NCBI RefSeq assembly: GCF_020595095.1
Contig: NZ_JAJDOP010000007.1
Coordinates: forward strand, 1-64,000
Direction of reading: 5' to 3'
Source: Microvirga rosea
Lineage (GTDB): Bacteria > Pseudomonadota > Alphaproteobacteria > Rhizobiales > Beijerinckiaceae
DNA: 64,000 bases
This document shows positions 19,759-29,693 of this stretch, piece by piece. The stretch's first letter is position 1, and the number at the start of each line of letters is the position of its first letter. The translations under genes and the position numbers were made by a program. The notes under the pieces were generated by a model. That model saw only the letters and a list, made by a program, of their open reading frames with translations. It searched no databases and was not told the origin of the DNA.

Positions 19759-21177
19759 ATGAGGGCCCAACACGAGGGGATCTGGGTGGTATTAAAAGAT
19801 AATGATGACCAGCTCGTGCTTCTGGCGGAACGTTTGCCGCAGCTCGTCTGGTTTACCGGCCCGGACGGATACCACGACTATTTCAATCGACGTTGGTACA
19901 ACCTGACTGGAATGACGGCGGAGCAATGCCGGGGCGACGGATGGAAAAGTGCCGTTCATCCGGAAGACCGCCCTCACGTCGACGTTCGATGGCGCCAAGC
20001 CCTCCAGGACGGTGCGCAATATGAAGCGCAATACCGCCTCCGCCGGGCGGACGGAGCCTATTGCTGGATGCTGAGCCGCGGCTTGGCTCATCGCGACCCG
20101 GATGGTCGAATCACCCGCTGGTTCGGCACCTGCACCAATATCGACGCCCAGAAGAGAGCCGAGGACGCCCTTGCCCAGCTGGAGGAGCAGCATCGCCTCG
20201 CTCTGCAGGCGGCCCGCCTCGGAACCTGGAGCATCGACCTTGCAACCAATACCGCGGTCTTCGACGCGGCGACCTGCGGTCTCATGCAGATTCCCCCGGA
20301 TCGGGCCAAGGGAATGGATCTGGAGGATATTATCGCGCTGATCCACGCCGATGATCGAGAAGCGATGCGTAAGGGGATCGCCGCAGCGACGGATGCGAGG
20401 GCCGACGGCTATTATCAGCTGGAATATCGTATTCCGCTGCCGGACGGGGAAGTGCGCTGGATCCGGGCCCGAGGAAAAGCCTATTTCGTCGGCGAAGGAG
20501 CCGATCGGCGGGCCGTCCGTCTCTCCGGCGTCCTGAATGACAACACCCGTCAGCATGCGCTTGAAGAAGGCCAGCATCTTTTGACGCGGGAATTGAACCA
20601 TCGCGTCAAGAATCTTTTCGCCATCGCCAACGGCATGGTCTCGCTCACGGCCCGCGGGGCCAAGGATCCTAAAGAGATGGCAACCGCCTTGCGGGGCCGC
20701 CTGGGTGCTTTGTCCCGTGCCCACGAACTTGTGCAGCCGCCCTCCAGTGAAAAGGACCGAAAAGGCGGGGATATTGCTCTCGGTCAACTGATCGAGGCGG
20801 TGCTGGCCCCCTTTAAGGAAACTCATGGCGACGGTATCGTCCTTGAAGGCCCGGACATTCGGGTCGGGTCCAACACGACGACCGCGCTTGCGCTCGTGTT
20901 CCACGAGCTGGCCACCAACGCGCTCAAACACGGGTGTCTTTCAGAGCCTGAAGGTCGGCTCAGCGTGCGGTGGGCGCAAGAAGACGACATGGCAGCGCTG
21001 GAATGGACCGAAACCCATGGCCCTCCCATTGAAGAGGCCCCCACCTTCGAGGGCTTCGGAAGCCAACTGACCCAGAGAAGCATTACGGGCCAGCTCGGCG
21101 GCACCCTTGAGCGGGAATGGCGACGTGAAGGGCTCTGCGTGCACATGGCCTTCCCGCTCGATCGGCTCGCCAACTAG
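19759..21177 (+). CDS. PAS-domain HWE-family sensor histidine kinase
   Basis: A soluble kinase of 472 residues. Two PAS/PAC units are visible (about 15-130, starting LAERLPQLVWFTGPDG, and about 145-265), then an HWE-type kinase core: LTRELNHRVKNLFAIANG with His281, HELATNALKHG in the N-box, and WTETHGPP replacing the usual W-x-E segment. HWE kinases occur mainly in alphaproteobacteria and serve light or general-stress signalling. No response regulator is adjacent, so its partner is unknown. The ATG overlaps an AGGG ribosome binding site region four bases upstream. Confidence 0.85.
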   Translation: MRAQHEGIWVVLKDNDDQLVLLAERLPQLVWFTGPDGYHDYFNRRWYNLTGMTAEQCRGDGWKSAVHPEDRPHVDVRWRQALQDGAQYEAQYRLRRADGAYCWMLSRGLAHRDPDGRITRWFGTCTNIDAQKRAEDALAQLEEQHRLALQAARLGTWSIDLATNTAVFDAATCGLMQIPPDRAKGMDLEDIIALIHADDREAMRKGIAAATDARADGYYQLEYRIPLPDGEVRWIRARGKAYFVGEGADRRAVRLSGVLNDNTRQHALEEGQHLLTRELNHRVKNLFAIANGMVSLTARGAKDPKEMATALRGRLGALSRAHELVQPPSSEKDRKGGDIALGQLIEAVLAPFKETHGDGIVLEGPDIRVGSNTTTALALVFHELATNALKHGCLSEPEGRLSVRWAQEDDMAALEWTETHGPPIEEAPTFEGFGSQLTQRSITGQLGGTLEREWRREGLCVHMAFPLDRLAN

Positions 21178-21206
21178 CCGTCCCGCCCTCTTTCGGACAT
21201 ACCCTC

Positions 21207-21752
21207 ATGACTGTTCATCGCAGAGCTTTGGTTCTGGGCGGGGCCCGCTCAGGCAAGAGCCGCACGGCGCAAGGTCTCGCCGAGAGCACGGGCAAACCCT
21301 TGCTCTATATCGCGACCGCCCAGGCCTTCGACGATGAGATGCGAGAGCGCATCTGCCGTCATCAGTCCGAACGCGATGAAAGATGGCGAACTCTCGAGGC
21401 CCCCTTTGAACTTTCGGAGGCCGTCGCCGAAGCGGCTGGGGCGGATCGGGTGATCCTCGTCGATTGTCTGACGCTCTGGCTGTCGAACCTGATGCTTGCG
21501 GGGAAAGACACGGATGACGAAACGGACAGGCTGGCCCTGACAATCAAGACGGCGGCAGGTCCGATCATCCTGGTGTCCAACGAAGTCGGCCAAGGCATCG
21601 TGCCGGACACAGCACTGGGACGCCGGTTCCGCGATGCCCAGGGGCGCCTGAATCAGCGGATCGCGGAAATCTGCGATGCCGTTATCCTCGTGGCGGCGGG
21701 ATGTCCGATTCTCCTGAAGCCTGCCCCCTCCTTGCACCTGACCTTCGCATGA
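21207..21752 (+). CDS. cobU: adenosylcobinamide kinase / phosphate guanylyltransferase
   Basis: A bifunctional enzyme of the nucleotide-loop step of cobalamin synthesis (CobP in the aerobic naming), 181 residues. The P-loop GGARSGKS covers residues 11-18; [12 protein letters not shown] and [10 protein letters not shown] are family motifs. It phosphorylates adenosylcobinamide and then adds GMP. Its stop overlaps the start of cobQ (ATGA), so the two are translationally coupled. Confidence 0.93.
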   Translation: MTVHRRALVLGGARSGKSRTAQGLAESTGKPLLYIATAQAFDDEMRERICRHQSERDERWRTLEAPFELSEAVAEAAGADRVILVDCLTLWLSNLMLAGKDTDDETDRLALTIKTAAGPIILVSNEVGQGIVPDTALGRRFRDAQGRLNQRIAEICDAVILVAAGCPILLKPAPSLHLTFA

Positions 21753-23218
21753 GCGCGCGAACTCCCGCCATCATGGTCCAGGGCACCGGCTCGAATGTGG
21801 GAAAGTCCCTGCTGGTCGCCGGGCTGTGCCGCCTCTTCGCACGGCGCGGCCTTCGCGTTCGCCCCTTCAAACCGCAGAACATGTCGAACAACGCCGCCGC
21901 CGTTGACGGAGGCGAGATCGGACGGGCGCAGGCCCTGCAGGCTCGCGCCGCCGGTGTTCCGGCAACCGTTCATATGAATCCTGTCCTTCTCAAGCCGGAA
22001 TCCGACCGCCGCTCTCAGATCATCGTTCAGGGAAAGCGCTATGGCCGTCTCGAAGCATCGGCCTTCCGCGAGAGAGGAAGCCTCCTTCCAGCGGTGCTCT
22101 CCAGCTTCGAGCATCTGAGCCGGGACGCAGATCTGATCATCGTCGAGGGCGCCGGAAGCCCGGCAGAAACCAACCTGCGCAAAGGCGACATCGCCAATAT
22201 GGGTTTTGCTTCGGCGGCGCGCGTTCCCGTTCTCCTGGCCGGTGACATCGACAGGGGTGGCGTCATCGCCAGTCTCGTCGGAACGCATGCAGTTCTGAGC
22301 CCGGACGACCAGGGGCTCGTGCGCGGTTTTCTGATCAACAAGTTCCGTGGCGACGTCAGCCTGTTCGAAGAGGGCCTTGCCACCATCGCGACCATGACCG
22401 GTTGGCCGACCCTCGGAGTCGTCCCCTGGTTCAAGGACGCTCACATGCTGCCGGCCGAGGATGCTCTCGATCTGACCTCCGGGACGAAAACCGACGCGAC
22501 CCTGAAAGTGGCGGTTCCCATCCTGCCGCGGATCGCCAATTTCGACGACCTTGATCCCCTCAAGCTTGAACCCACGGTCGATCTGACGATGGTCCCGCCC
22601 GGAACCCCGCTTCCGGCTGATGCGGACCTCATCGTGATTCCCGGCTCGAAGGCGACGATGGCGGATCTCGCGTTCTTTCGGAAGCAGGGCTGGGATATCG
22701 ATCTTGCGGCGCATCTGCGCCATGGCGGCAAGGTTGTCGGCCTTTGCGGGGGCTACCAGATGCTCGGGCGCAGCATTTCCGATCCCGAGGGAATCGAGGG
22801 TGAGCCGAGCATCGTTCCGGGCCTGGGCCTGCTTGATGTGGAAACAATCCTGACAACGGACAAAACCGTGCGGCCCGTCCAAGCCCGGCACCTGCCGAGC
22901 GGACTTGACCTGTCGGCCTATGAAATTCACCTGGGGCGGACATCCGGCGCGGATACGGTTCGGGCTCCCTTCGAAGTGGAAGGGCTTCCCGACGGGGCCG
23001 TCTCACCCGATGGCCGCGTCTTCGGCACCTATCTTCATGGCCTGTTCGCGACAGACGCCTTCCGACAGGCGTTTCTGACGAGCCTTCATCCCGAGGCTGC
23101 GACGGGAAGCTTTTATTATGAAGCGGAGGTGGAGCGGATCCTCGACGCCCTTGCCGACCATCTGGACCATCATCTCGACACCGATCAAATCCTGCGCATC
23201 GCCCGGGACGGTCTCTGA
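21749..23218 (+). CDS. cobQ: cobyric acid synthase
   Basis: Amidates four carboxyl groups of adenosylcobyrinic acid diamide using glutamine. The 489-residue protein has an N-terminal ATPase part ([24 protein letters not shown]) and a C-terminal class I glutaminase-like domain with Cys333 (LCGGYQMLG) and His430 (TYLHGLF). The frame runs 16 codons further up, but ATG 21749 overlaps the cobU stop and starts the conserved sequence. It converges with the B12-binding protein gene with no gap. Confidence 0.95.
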   Translation: MSARTPAIMVQGTGSNVGKSLLVAGLCRLFARRGLRVRPFKPQNMSNNAAAVDGGEIGRAQALQARAAGVPATVHMNPVLLKPESDRRSQIIVQGKRYGRLEASAFRERGSLLPAVLSSFEHLSRDADLIIVEGAGSPAETNLRKGDIANMGFASAARVPVLLAGDIDRGGVIASLVGTHAVLSPDDQGLVRGFLINKFRGDVSLFEEGLATIATMTGWPTLGVVPWFKDAHMLPAEDALDLTSGTKTDATLKVAVPILPRIANFDDLDPLKLEPTVDLTMVPPGTPLPADADLIVIPGSKATMADLAFFRKQGWDIDLAAHLRHGGKVVGLCGGYQMLGRSISDPEGIEGEPSIVPGLGLLDVETILTTDKTVRPVQARHLPSGLDLSAYEIHLGRTSGADTVRAPFEVEGLPDGAVSPDGRVFGTYLHGLFATDAFRQAFLTSLHPEAATGSFYYEAEVERILDALADHLDHHLDTDQILRIARDGL

Positions 23219-24073
23219 TCAGCGCACTCTGGCTCTGATCTCAGCGCCCAGCCTGTCGATGAGATCAGGCGTCGAGGGGCCACCGCAGATCGTCAGCATG
23301 CCGGGGACGAGAAGACGCCGGGAAGGAGGAACGGCCTGCGCGAGGGCCGGATGGCTCAGCAGGGTCGAACCGTTATCGACCGTCTTTCCCGCATCATCGT
23401 CCATCAGCAGATAATCGGGCGGATTCTCGACGATGCTCTCCAGCCGCGCGACCCCGCCCCGGCGAAGACCGAGCACATCCTGATGCAGGGAGAAGCCGGC
23501 ATGTTTCAAAAGCTCGCTGATGAGGGAATCGGACGCCGGCACCCAGCCGCGTCGGTAATAGGTCAAAATGCTGTGCCGGCCCGGGACGCGATTCTTCGTT
23601 CGCTCGAATGCCGCGTCGATTGCCGCGATCAGGGCCTCCCCCCTCTCGGGATGACCCAGGCGACCGGCGACAGTCCTGATCTGCTCGCGCCCTTGCGCCA
23701 GACTGCCCCAAGGGGAGAGAGCCAGGACCTCAAGGCCTTGGCGGCGCAGCAAGGCCGTGCGGCTCTGCTGGCCGAAAGATCCGGCCAGCACCAGATCGGC
23801 GCCGCTGAACAGGATCGCCTCGCCTTTGCCGTTGTTGATCGGCAGCTGCTCGGCCTCTTTGTGAAGGAAGGAAATGGAGGGATCGCGCGCCAGCGGGCTC
23901 AAGGACGCGATCTGGTTCCGGTCAGCCAGCGCCAGAAGGAGCTGATCGGCGCACAGGTTCAGGGAGACGACCCTCGTCGGCGCCTGCGCCGCCACATCCA
24001 GGGCTGCCGTGGCCAGCATCAGGGATGCCAACCCGATCAATCGGAGAATCCGCCCGAGGCAGAGTTGCGGCAT
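23219..24073 (-). CDS. periplasmic cobalamin-binding protein, BtuF-like
   Basis: A 284-residue substrate-binding protein of the helical-backbone (FecB/BtuF) type. Residues 1-29 form a signal peptide. The mature part begins RVVSLNLCADQLLLALAD, the usual opening of cobalamin-binding members. Two lobes are joined by a long helix around residue 125-145. No permease or ATPase gene is adjacent, so the transporter must be elsewhere. It is divergent from the riboswitch and btuB, which supports B12 uptake. The start lacks a good ribosome binding site; the upstream open frame (90 codons) is antisense to the riboswitch and is ignored. Confidence 0.75.
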   Translation of the reverse strand: MPQLCLGRILRLIGLASLMLATAALDVAAQAPTRVVSLNLCADQLLLALADRNQIASLSPLARDPSISFLHKEAEQLPINNGKGEAILFSGADLVLAGSFGQQSRTALLRRQGLEVLALSPWGSLAQGREQIRTVAGRLGHPERGEALIAAIDAAFERTKNRVPGRHSILTYYRRGWVPASDSLISELLKHAGFSLHQDVLGLRRGGVARLESIVENPPDYLLMDDDAGKTVDNGSTLLSHPALAQAVPPSRRLLVPGMLTICGGPSTPDLIDRLGAEIRARVR

Positions 24074-24100
24074 GAAAGGCGACCGACTATGAGAGACAGA

Positions 24101-24290
24101 GACGTTGGTCCTCGAGCGATCGAGGTGAAACGGGAACACGGTGCGGACTTTCCTATGCCGTGGCTGCCCCCGCAACTGTAAGCGGTGAGCGGCGATCCTA
24201 CATGCCACTGAATCTGCGGGCCCGACAAGCTCGAGATGATTTGGGAAGGCGGATCGCTCGCGATGACCCGCAAGCCAGGAGACCGGCCCG
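24101..24290 (+). ncRNA. cobalamin riboswitch
   Basis: Conserved landmarks occur in order: GTTGGT (24103-24108), GTGAAACGGGAACACGGTG, CCCCGCAACTGTAAGCGG, GAATCTGCGGGCCCGACA and the B12 box GCCAGGAGACC (24274-24284). These match the adenosylcobalamin-responsive class. It controls btuB below it: with enough B12 the aptamer should shut the gene off. Ends are approximate. Confidence 0.95.
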
Positions 24291-24311
24291 CGTCTGAATG
24301 TCAACTCAGAT

Positions 24312-24330
24312 GCTCGCCGGCGGGGCGAGC
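24312..24330 (+). promoter_or_regulatory. hairpin abutting the btuB ribosome binding site
   Basis: GCTCGCC-GGCGG-GGCGAGC is a perfect 7-bp hairpin that ends one base before the Shine-Dalgarno AGGAGGT (24331-24337). There is no T-run, so it is not a terminator. It is a likely expression platform by which the riboswitch hides or exposes the ribosome binding site. Confidence 0.55.
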
Positions 24331-24341
24331 AGGAGGTCTCC

Positions 24342-26312
24342 ATGCTGATGTCTTCGCGCTGCCTCTTGGCAGCGTCCGTTTCCTTTTGCGCCCTTCTCTC
24401 CGTCGAGGCGCAAGCTCAATCCGTAGCCGAGCCTACGCTGATCCCCGATATCGTCGTAACCGCCACGCGCTCGCCTCAGGCGATCAGCCGCGCGGGCAGC
24501 TCCATTTCCGTGATCACGGGAGAGGAGATCGCCAAGGAATCCCCCAAGAACATCACCAATGTCCTGCGCCGGTCTCCTGGTCTTTCCGTAACGGAAACGG
24601 GAGGGCCTGGCGGAACGACTGCCGTTCGCATCCGGGGCGCGGAGGCGCGTCATACTCTCGTTCTGATCGACGGCGTACGAGTCAACGATCCGTCATCGGG
24701 GTCCGGCGAGTTCGACTTCGCCAATCTCGAAGCCGTCGATATCGAGCGCATCGAAGTCCTGCGGGGCCCGCAATCCGCTCTTTACGGCTCCGACGCACTA
24801 GGCGGCGTCATCAACATCATCACCCGCAAGGGCAAAACGCCGCGGGCCGTCGTCAGCGCGGAAGGTGGGTCTTACGGCACAAAGGCCACGCGGGCGGCCG
24901 TCTCCGGCTCGTCCGGTCCCGTGAACTATGCCTTTTCGGCAACCGGTTACGACACGGCCGGATTTTCACGTTACGGCTACCGGATCGGCCGTATCGAGCG
25001 TTTGCGGGCATGGCCCCTGGAAGCCGATTCCGCCGTGCGACTGGGTGCGTCAGGCCGCGTCGGGATTGCCTTGTCGCCCGATGCGCAGCTGGAGGTCGGC
25101 GGATATTCCAGCTACAACGGCGCACAATATGATGCGGGGTTCGGATCTGCCCCGGATACTCCATCCCAATCGCAGCAGCGGCTCTTCGAGGGCCACACGA
25201 AGCTGACCTTCAACACGTTCGAAGGCATTCTGCGTAACACCTTCCTCGTGTCGGGAAGCCGCACGAACCGCCACTACCGCGACGTGAGCTATTTTGGCGC
25301 TCCGCTCGTCACCAACTGGTCGAACACGGGCTACACGGGCGATCGTGTTTCGGCGGAATACCAAGGCGACCTGCGGCTCGGGACCTTCGGGCTCCTCACG
25401 TTCGGCGCGAAACTGGAACGGGAACGCTTCGTATCGAGCGCACGGGACGTGCTGCCGGTCGCGAGCCTGCCCCGCGTCACCGACGATGCTTCCCGTGACA
25501 CGCGTTCGATCTATGCTCTGCACCAGATCACCTTGTTCGAGAACCTGCACCTTTCCTTCGGCGGGCGCCTTGATGCCATCGAGGATGGCGACCGTTTCGG
25601 AACGTGGCGAGCCACGGCCGCTTACGAATTCCCCACCTACGGAACGACCTTGCGGGCGAGCGTCGGCACCGGCGCCAAGGCGCCCAGCCTGTTCCAACTC
25701 TATGATCCGATCTACGGCGTCGCCGATCTCAGCCCCGAACGCTCGATCGGCGCGGATATCGGCCTCGATCAACGCTTGCTCGATGACCGGCTGACCTTGT
25801 CCACCACCTTCTTCGCCAACAGGTTCAAGGATCTCATCGACTTCAGTTTCGATCCGGCCGCATGTCCCCCGAGCAATCCCTCCGGCTGCTATCTGAACAT
25901 TGCCCGGGCCCGGACATCCGGCGTTGAGCTGTCTGCGGATGTTGATGTCATTCCGACTCTCTTACGCGTCAAAGCCGTCTACACACACACGGATGCATTC
26001 GATCTCGAAACGCATCTGCGCCTTGCACGGCGTCCGCAAGATGAAGGCCGCCTCGGGCTTATCGTAACGCCGATCGCGGGCCTTTCGATCGAACCGACCG
26101 TGATCTTCGTCGGCAAGCGCTACTCGTCGAAGGACGAGCAGAACGAGCTGGCGTCTTACGCGCGCTTCGACATCTATGCTGATTATAAGATCAACGAAAC
26201 ATTCAGCATGTATGCGCGCGCCGAGAACCTGACCAACGCCCGCTATCAGGATGTCTACAACTACGGCACGGCTGGCCGCTCGTTCTACGCGGGCCTGCGC
26301 GCAACCTGGTAG
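24342..26312 (+). CDS. btuB: TonB-dependent vitamin B12 receptor
   Basis: An outer-membrane receptor of 656 residues. Signal peptide 1-26, TonB box region DIVVTATR (36-43), plug domain with VRIRGAEARHTLVLIDG and GPQSALYGSDALGGVINI, then a 22-strand barrel ending in a terminal aromatic residue (Trp656), as outer-membrane insertion requires. The cobalamin riboswitch directly upstream makes B12 or a close corrinoid the expected ligand. It converges with cobD, nine bases apart. Confidence 0.93.
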   Translation: MLMSSRCLLAASVSFCALLSVEAQAQSVAEPTLIPDIVVTATRSPQAISRAGSSISVITGEEIAKESPKNITNVLRRSPGLSVTETGGPGGTTAVRIRGAEARHTLVLIDGVRVNDPSSGSGEFDFANLEAVDIERIEVLRGPQSALYGSDALGGVINIITRKGKTPRAVVSAEGGSYGTKATRAAVSGSSGPVNYAFSATGYDTAGFSRYGYRIGRIERLRAWPLEADSAVRLGASGRVGIALSPDAQLEVGGYSSYNGAQYDAGFGSAPDTPSQSQQRLFEGHTKLTFNTFEGILRNTFLVSGSRTNRHYRDVSYFGAPLVTNWSNTGYTGDRVSAEYQGDLRLGTFGLLTFGAKLERERFVSSARDVLPVASLPRVTDDASRDTRSIYALHQITLFENLHLSFGGRLDAIEDGDRFGTWRATAAYEFPTYGTTLRASVGTGAKAPSLFQLYDPIYGVADLSPERSIGADIGLDQRLLDDRLTLSTTFFANRFKDLIDFSFDPAACPPSNPSGCYLNIARARTSGVELSADVDVIPTLLRVKAVYTHTDAFDLETHLRLARRPQDEGRLGLIVTPIAGLSIEPTVIFVGKRYSSKDEQNELASYARFDIYADYKINETFSMYARAENLTNARYQDVYNYGTAGRSFYAGLRATW

Positions 26313-26321
26313 ACGCAAGCC

Positions 26322-27302
26322 TTATGCCAGCACAGCGGCCAGCAGGAGGACCAACAGGCCCGCCTGCAGGCCGCACGCCATTCTGTAAATCCGGAGGGCA
26401 CGCCGAATGTCCCTTGCGCCCGCATGCGGCGTGCCATCTCCCATCCAATGATCCTCGACGATGACGCCGCCATAGATGCGCGGGCCCGCAAGCCGCAGCG
26501 ACAGGGCGCCGGCCATCGCCGCTTCGGGCCAACCCGCATTGGGAGACCGATGGTGACGCGCATCTCGACACACAGCCTTCAGCGCCGCAACGGCACTGCA
26601 GCCCGGCAAGAGGGCTGCCGCGAGGATCAGGAAAGCTGCGGAAAGACGCGATGCCGGGAGATTGACCCAGTCATCGAGCCGTGCGGCAGCCCACCCATAG
26701 GCTTCATGGCGCGGCGTCCGATGCCCGATCATGCTGTCCGCCGTATTGATGGTCTTGTAGAGAACACCGCCCGTCATCCCGCCGAGGGCGGTGTAGAAAA
26801 CGGGAGCGACGATTCCATCGGAGAAATTTTCAGCCAGGCTTTCGATGGCCGCCCGCGCCACGCCAGCCTCATCGAGGGAAAGAGGATCGCGCCCCACGAT
26901 ATGGGACACGGCCTGGCGGGCGTCGTCGAGACCTTGATCGAGACCCGTTGTAACGCGAGAGACATGATCGTGCAGGCTGCGCTGCGCCATGAGACTGCTG
27001 GCAAGAACGCCCGAGGCCAGAAACCACCACGTGCCGAGCCATTCGTGCAAAAGCCGATCAAGGCTCCAGGCGGCGCTTCCGACGATCGCGATCAGAACGA
27101 GCAATGCGACAACCCCGTGCCGGCGCCGGACCGAGGGAGTTCTCGCGGGATCGTTGAGGCCTTTCTCGAGCCACGCAATGCCTGCGCCGATCCATGTCAC
27201 CGGATGGCCTAGGCGTGCGAACAGCCAGGAGGGATAACCGGCCACGGCCTCCACGGCGAGGGCGGTCAAGACGACAGGAAGTCCAGCGGATATGAAGAAC
27301 AT
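26322..27302 (-). CDS. cobD: adenosylcobinamide-phosphate synthase
   Basis: The CbiB/CobD membrane enzyme joins (R)-1-aminopropan-2-ol phosphate to adenosylcobyric acid. The 326-residue product has four or five membrane segments and the family motifs GHPVTWIG, AIESLAENFSDGIVAP and GGVLYKTINTADSMIGHR. The start at 27302 lies only 20 bp from the ATG of divergent cobC, so the promoters must overlap coding sequence; an ATG at 27353 is an alternative but less conserved. It works with cobC, which supplies the aminopropanol phosphate. Confidence 0.92.
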   Translation of the reverse strand: MFFISAGLPVVLTALAVEAVAGYPSWLFARLGHPVTWIGAGIAWLEKGLNDPARTPSVRRRHGVVALLVLIAIVGSAAWSLDRLLHEWLGTWWFLASGVLASSLMAQRSLHDHVSRVTTGLDQGLDDARQAVSHIVGRDPLSLDEAGVARAAIESLAENFSDGIVAPVFYTALGGMTGGVLYKTINTADSMIGHRTPRHEAYGWAAARLDDWVNLPASRLSAAFLILAAALLPGCSAVAALKAVCRDARHHRSPNAGWPEAAMAGALSLRLAGPRIYGGVIVEDHWMGDGTPHAGARDIRRALRIYRMACGLQAGLLVLLLAAVLA

Positions 27303-27322
27303 TGAACTTGGAGCAAACGGCC

Positions 27323-28303
27323 ATGGAACACGGCGGCAACCTTCATGACGCAAAAGCGCGCTTTCCGGAAGCGCCCGAGCCGTGGATAGACCTGTCGACG
27401 GGCATCAACCCGCGCACATATCCAGCTCCGCCTCTCGATCCGGAGATCTTCCGCCGCCTGCCCTCGCCCCGGCAGGTTCAGGATCTGGAAGGGATCGCGG
27501 CGGCCTCCTACGGTGTCGCGGCGACCTCGTCGATCGTCGCCGCGCCCGGATCCCAGGCGCTGATCGGCCTTCTGCCACGTCTTCGCAGCCCGGGACGCAC
27601 CGCGATCCTTGGCCCGACCTATGCCGAGCATGCCCACCGCTGGGCACGGGAGGGCCATGACGTCGTCCAGGTTCGTACGCTGGAGGAGGCTCTCGGGGCG
27701 TCCGCCGATGTGGTCATCGCCGTCAATCCCAACAATCCGGATGGCCGGATCATCCCGGCGGCGCATTTGACGCAGGCCGCCGAGCAGCTCGCACAACGGG
27801 GAGGCTGGCTCATCATCGACGAAGCCTTCGCGGATCTGGAAGACAGCGTGTCGGTCGCAGGGCTTTCCCTTCCGAACACCATCATCCTCCGCTCCGTCGG
27901 AAAAGCCTATGGCTTGGCCGGCCTGCGGCTTGGTTTCGCGGTCACCTGGCTGCAAATGGCCCAAGAAATCAGGGGCAGTCTCGGGCCCTGGGCCGTCTCA
28001 GGACCGGCGCTCGCCATTGGAGCGAAGGCCCTTCGGGACTCGGCCTGGCTCGCCGGGGAGCAGGCCCGCCTGCGCACGGACGCCCTGCGGCTCGACGAAC
28101 TTCTGAAAAGCGCCGGCTTTCAAGTTTGCGGCGGAACCTGCCTGTTCAGGCTTGGCCGTCATCAAACCGCACCGCTCCGCTTCCATCGCCTTGCCCATGC
28201 GGGAATCTGGGTCCGGGCCTTCGATTTCGACCCGACGATTCTTCGCTTTGGTATACCAAAAGAAAAAGACTGGCTTCGTTTAAGGAATGCATTGATCAAC
28301 TAA
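27323..28303 (+). CDS. cobC: threonine-phosphate decarboxylase
   Basis: A PLP class I/II aminotransferase-fold enzyme of 326 residues that makes (R)-1-amino-2-propanol phosphate for the cobalamin side chain. Visible are EHGGNLHDA at the N-terminus, DLSTGINP, VNPNNPDGR, DEAFADLE and the PLP lysine 194 in SVGKAYGLAGLRLG. ATG 27323 has GGAG nine bases upstream; the TTG seven codons earlier is less likely. It is divergent from cobD. Confidence 0.9.
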   Translation: MEHGGNLHDAKARFPEAPEPWIDLSTGINPRTYPAPPLDPEIFRRLPSPRQVQDLEGIAAASYGVAATSSIVAAPGSQALIGLLPRLRSPGRTAILGPTYAEHAHRWAREGHDVVQVRTLEEALGASADVVIAVNPNNPDGRIIPAAHLTQAAEQLAQRGGWLIIDEAFADLEDSVSVAGLSLPNTIILRSVGKAYGLAGLRLGFAVTWLQMAQEIRGSLGPWAVSGPALAIGAKALRDSAWLAGEQARLRTDALRLDELLKSAGFQVCGGTCLFRLGRHQTAPLRFHRLAHAGIWVRAFDFDPTILRFGIPKEKDWLRLRNALIN

Positions 28304-28488
28304 AGCATTATCTCGATCCCCTCCGTTTAAATGGCGACTTCCGGTCGCAGGAGAAAATATATTTGGAACCCGTAAGGTTAAGCTGACCTATTCTTGACAT
28401 ATCAGGAGGTCACCAAGAGCGTGTTCAAACCATAAAGGACCGCACGCCCGCTTCGGGGTGACGCGGCATTTCTTTGGGGGCTTCCTGC

Positions 28489-29664
28489 ATGACTGTCGAC
28501 CTGACAGCGTCTCACGACGCTCGCCAGCCACTCAGCCTTTGCGATTCCAACGATCCGGTCTTCTGGCTCACCCCGCGTGATGCGGAGGAAAAGGCGGACG
28601 CTTCGCCTCTCCTGCGCTCCCTTGTCCGGCTGACATCGAGCCTGGGACTTGGGGCCTGCCTGACCGTCGCGACGGCGTCGGCGGCCATTGCGCCTGCGGC
28701 CGCGGCCGGAAAGGACACGCTTTCCGCCCAAGAGCCTCAGATGACGCCGCCGGCGGCAGCCCCTATCGATCTGTCGGATCTGACGGCCTCCGGGACGATC
28801 CAGGTTGCGGCCCTCGAGCCGAAAGCCCTGGAGCCGAAAGCCCTGGAGCCGGCAGCCCTCGACCCTCTGGAGGCGATCACTCCCGCCGAGCCGGCAGACA
28901 CCCGGAACGTCCGGGCGCGGATCATCACCTCCATGCCCATGACCACGACGCCCGAGACCGTGCGGAACGATGGGGAGCGGGCCGACGATCACGTGACCTT
29001 CGACACCATGCGGGTGCCGCGCTGGATCGTCGACACCATCCTCCGCGCTTCTGAAGAAACCGGCGTGGACCCGGTCTACATGATGGCTCTTGCGGACAAG
29101 GAATCGAGCTTCTTGCCGCAGAACCGGGCCGCAACCTCGTCCGCCGAGGGATTGTTCCAATTCGTGACGGGCACCTGGCTGGAGGTCGTCCGCTCCTTCG
29201 GTGCCAAGTATGGCTACCGGGCGGAAGCCGAAGCGATCCAGGTCGAGGACGGACAGCTGAACGTTTCCGAGGACAATATGCGCAACCATATCCTCGGGCT
29301 TCGGCGCAACCCCTACGTATCGGCCCTCATGGCCGCGGAAATGCTCAAGCGTGACCGCGCCAAGATCGAAAGCAGGCTTGGCCGCACCATCACCCGCTCC
29401 GAGTTCTACCTGTCGCACTTCTTCGGGGTTGAGAGCGCCAGCAAGTTCATCGCCCTTCTCGACTCCAAGCCGAAACAGAGCGCTCCGCGCGTCTTTCCGG
29501 CCGCCGCCAGGGCCAACCGCACGCTGTTCTTCGCCAAGGCGGGACGGAAGACGAAACAGCTCTCGGTCGCTCAGGTCTACGACAAGATCGACGACATGAT
29601 CGACAAGCGCCTCAATCGTTACGAGGACGTATCGACGGTCGCCGTCTCCGATTCCAGCTTCTAG
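28489..29664 (+). CDS. lytic transglycosylase-like secreted protein
   Basis: A 391-residue protein. A hydrophobic segment near residues 45-70 looks like a late signal or membrane anchor. Residues 70-170 are an Ala/Pro/Glu-rich linker containing a short tandem repeat LEPKA-LEPKA-LEPAA. The C-terminal half (about 180-330) has an SLT-like domain: ALADKESSF with the putative catalytic Glu205, then AEGLFQFVTGTWLEVV. It probably trims peptidoglycan in the periplasm. The domain is divergent from Slt70, so activity is inferred. It stands alone. Confidence 0.7.
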   Translation: MTVDLTASHDARQPLSLCDSNDPVFWLTPRDAEEKADASPLLRSLVRLTSSLGLGACLTVATASAAIAPAAAAGKDTLSAQEPQMTPPAAAPIDLSDLTASGTIQVAALEPKALEPKALEPAALDPLEAITPAEPADTRNVRARIITSMPMTTTPETVRNDGERADDHVTFDTMRVPRWIVDTILRASEETGVDPVYMMALADKESSFLPQNRAATSSAEGLFQFVTGTWLEVVRSFGAKYGYRAEAEAIQVEDGQLNVSEDNMRNHILGLRRNPYVSALMAAEMLKRDRAKIESRLGRTITRSEFYLSHFFGVESASKFIALLDSKPKQSAPRVFPAAARANRTLFFAKAGRKTKQLSVAQVYDKIDDMIDKRLNRYEDVSTVAVSDSSF

Positions 29665-29693
29665 CGCTCAAGCACCACCGCGGCGGCATCGCC

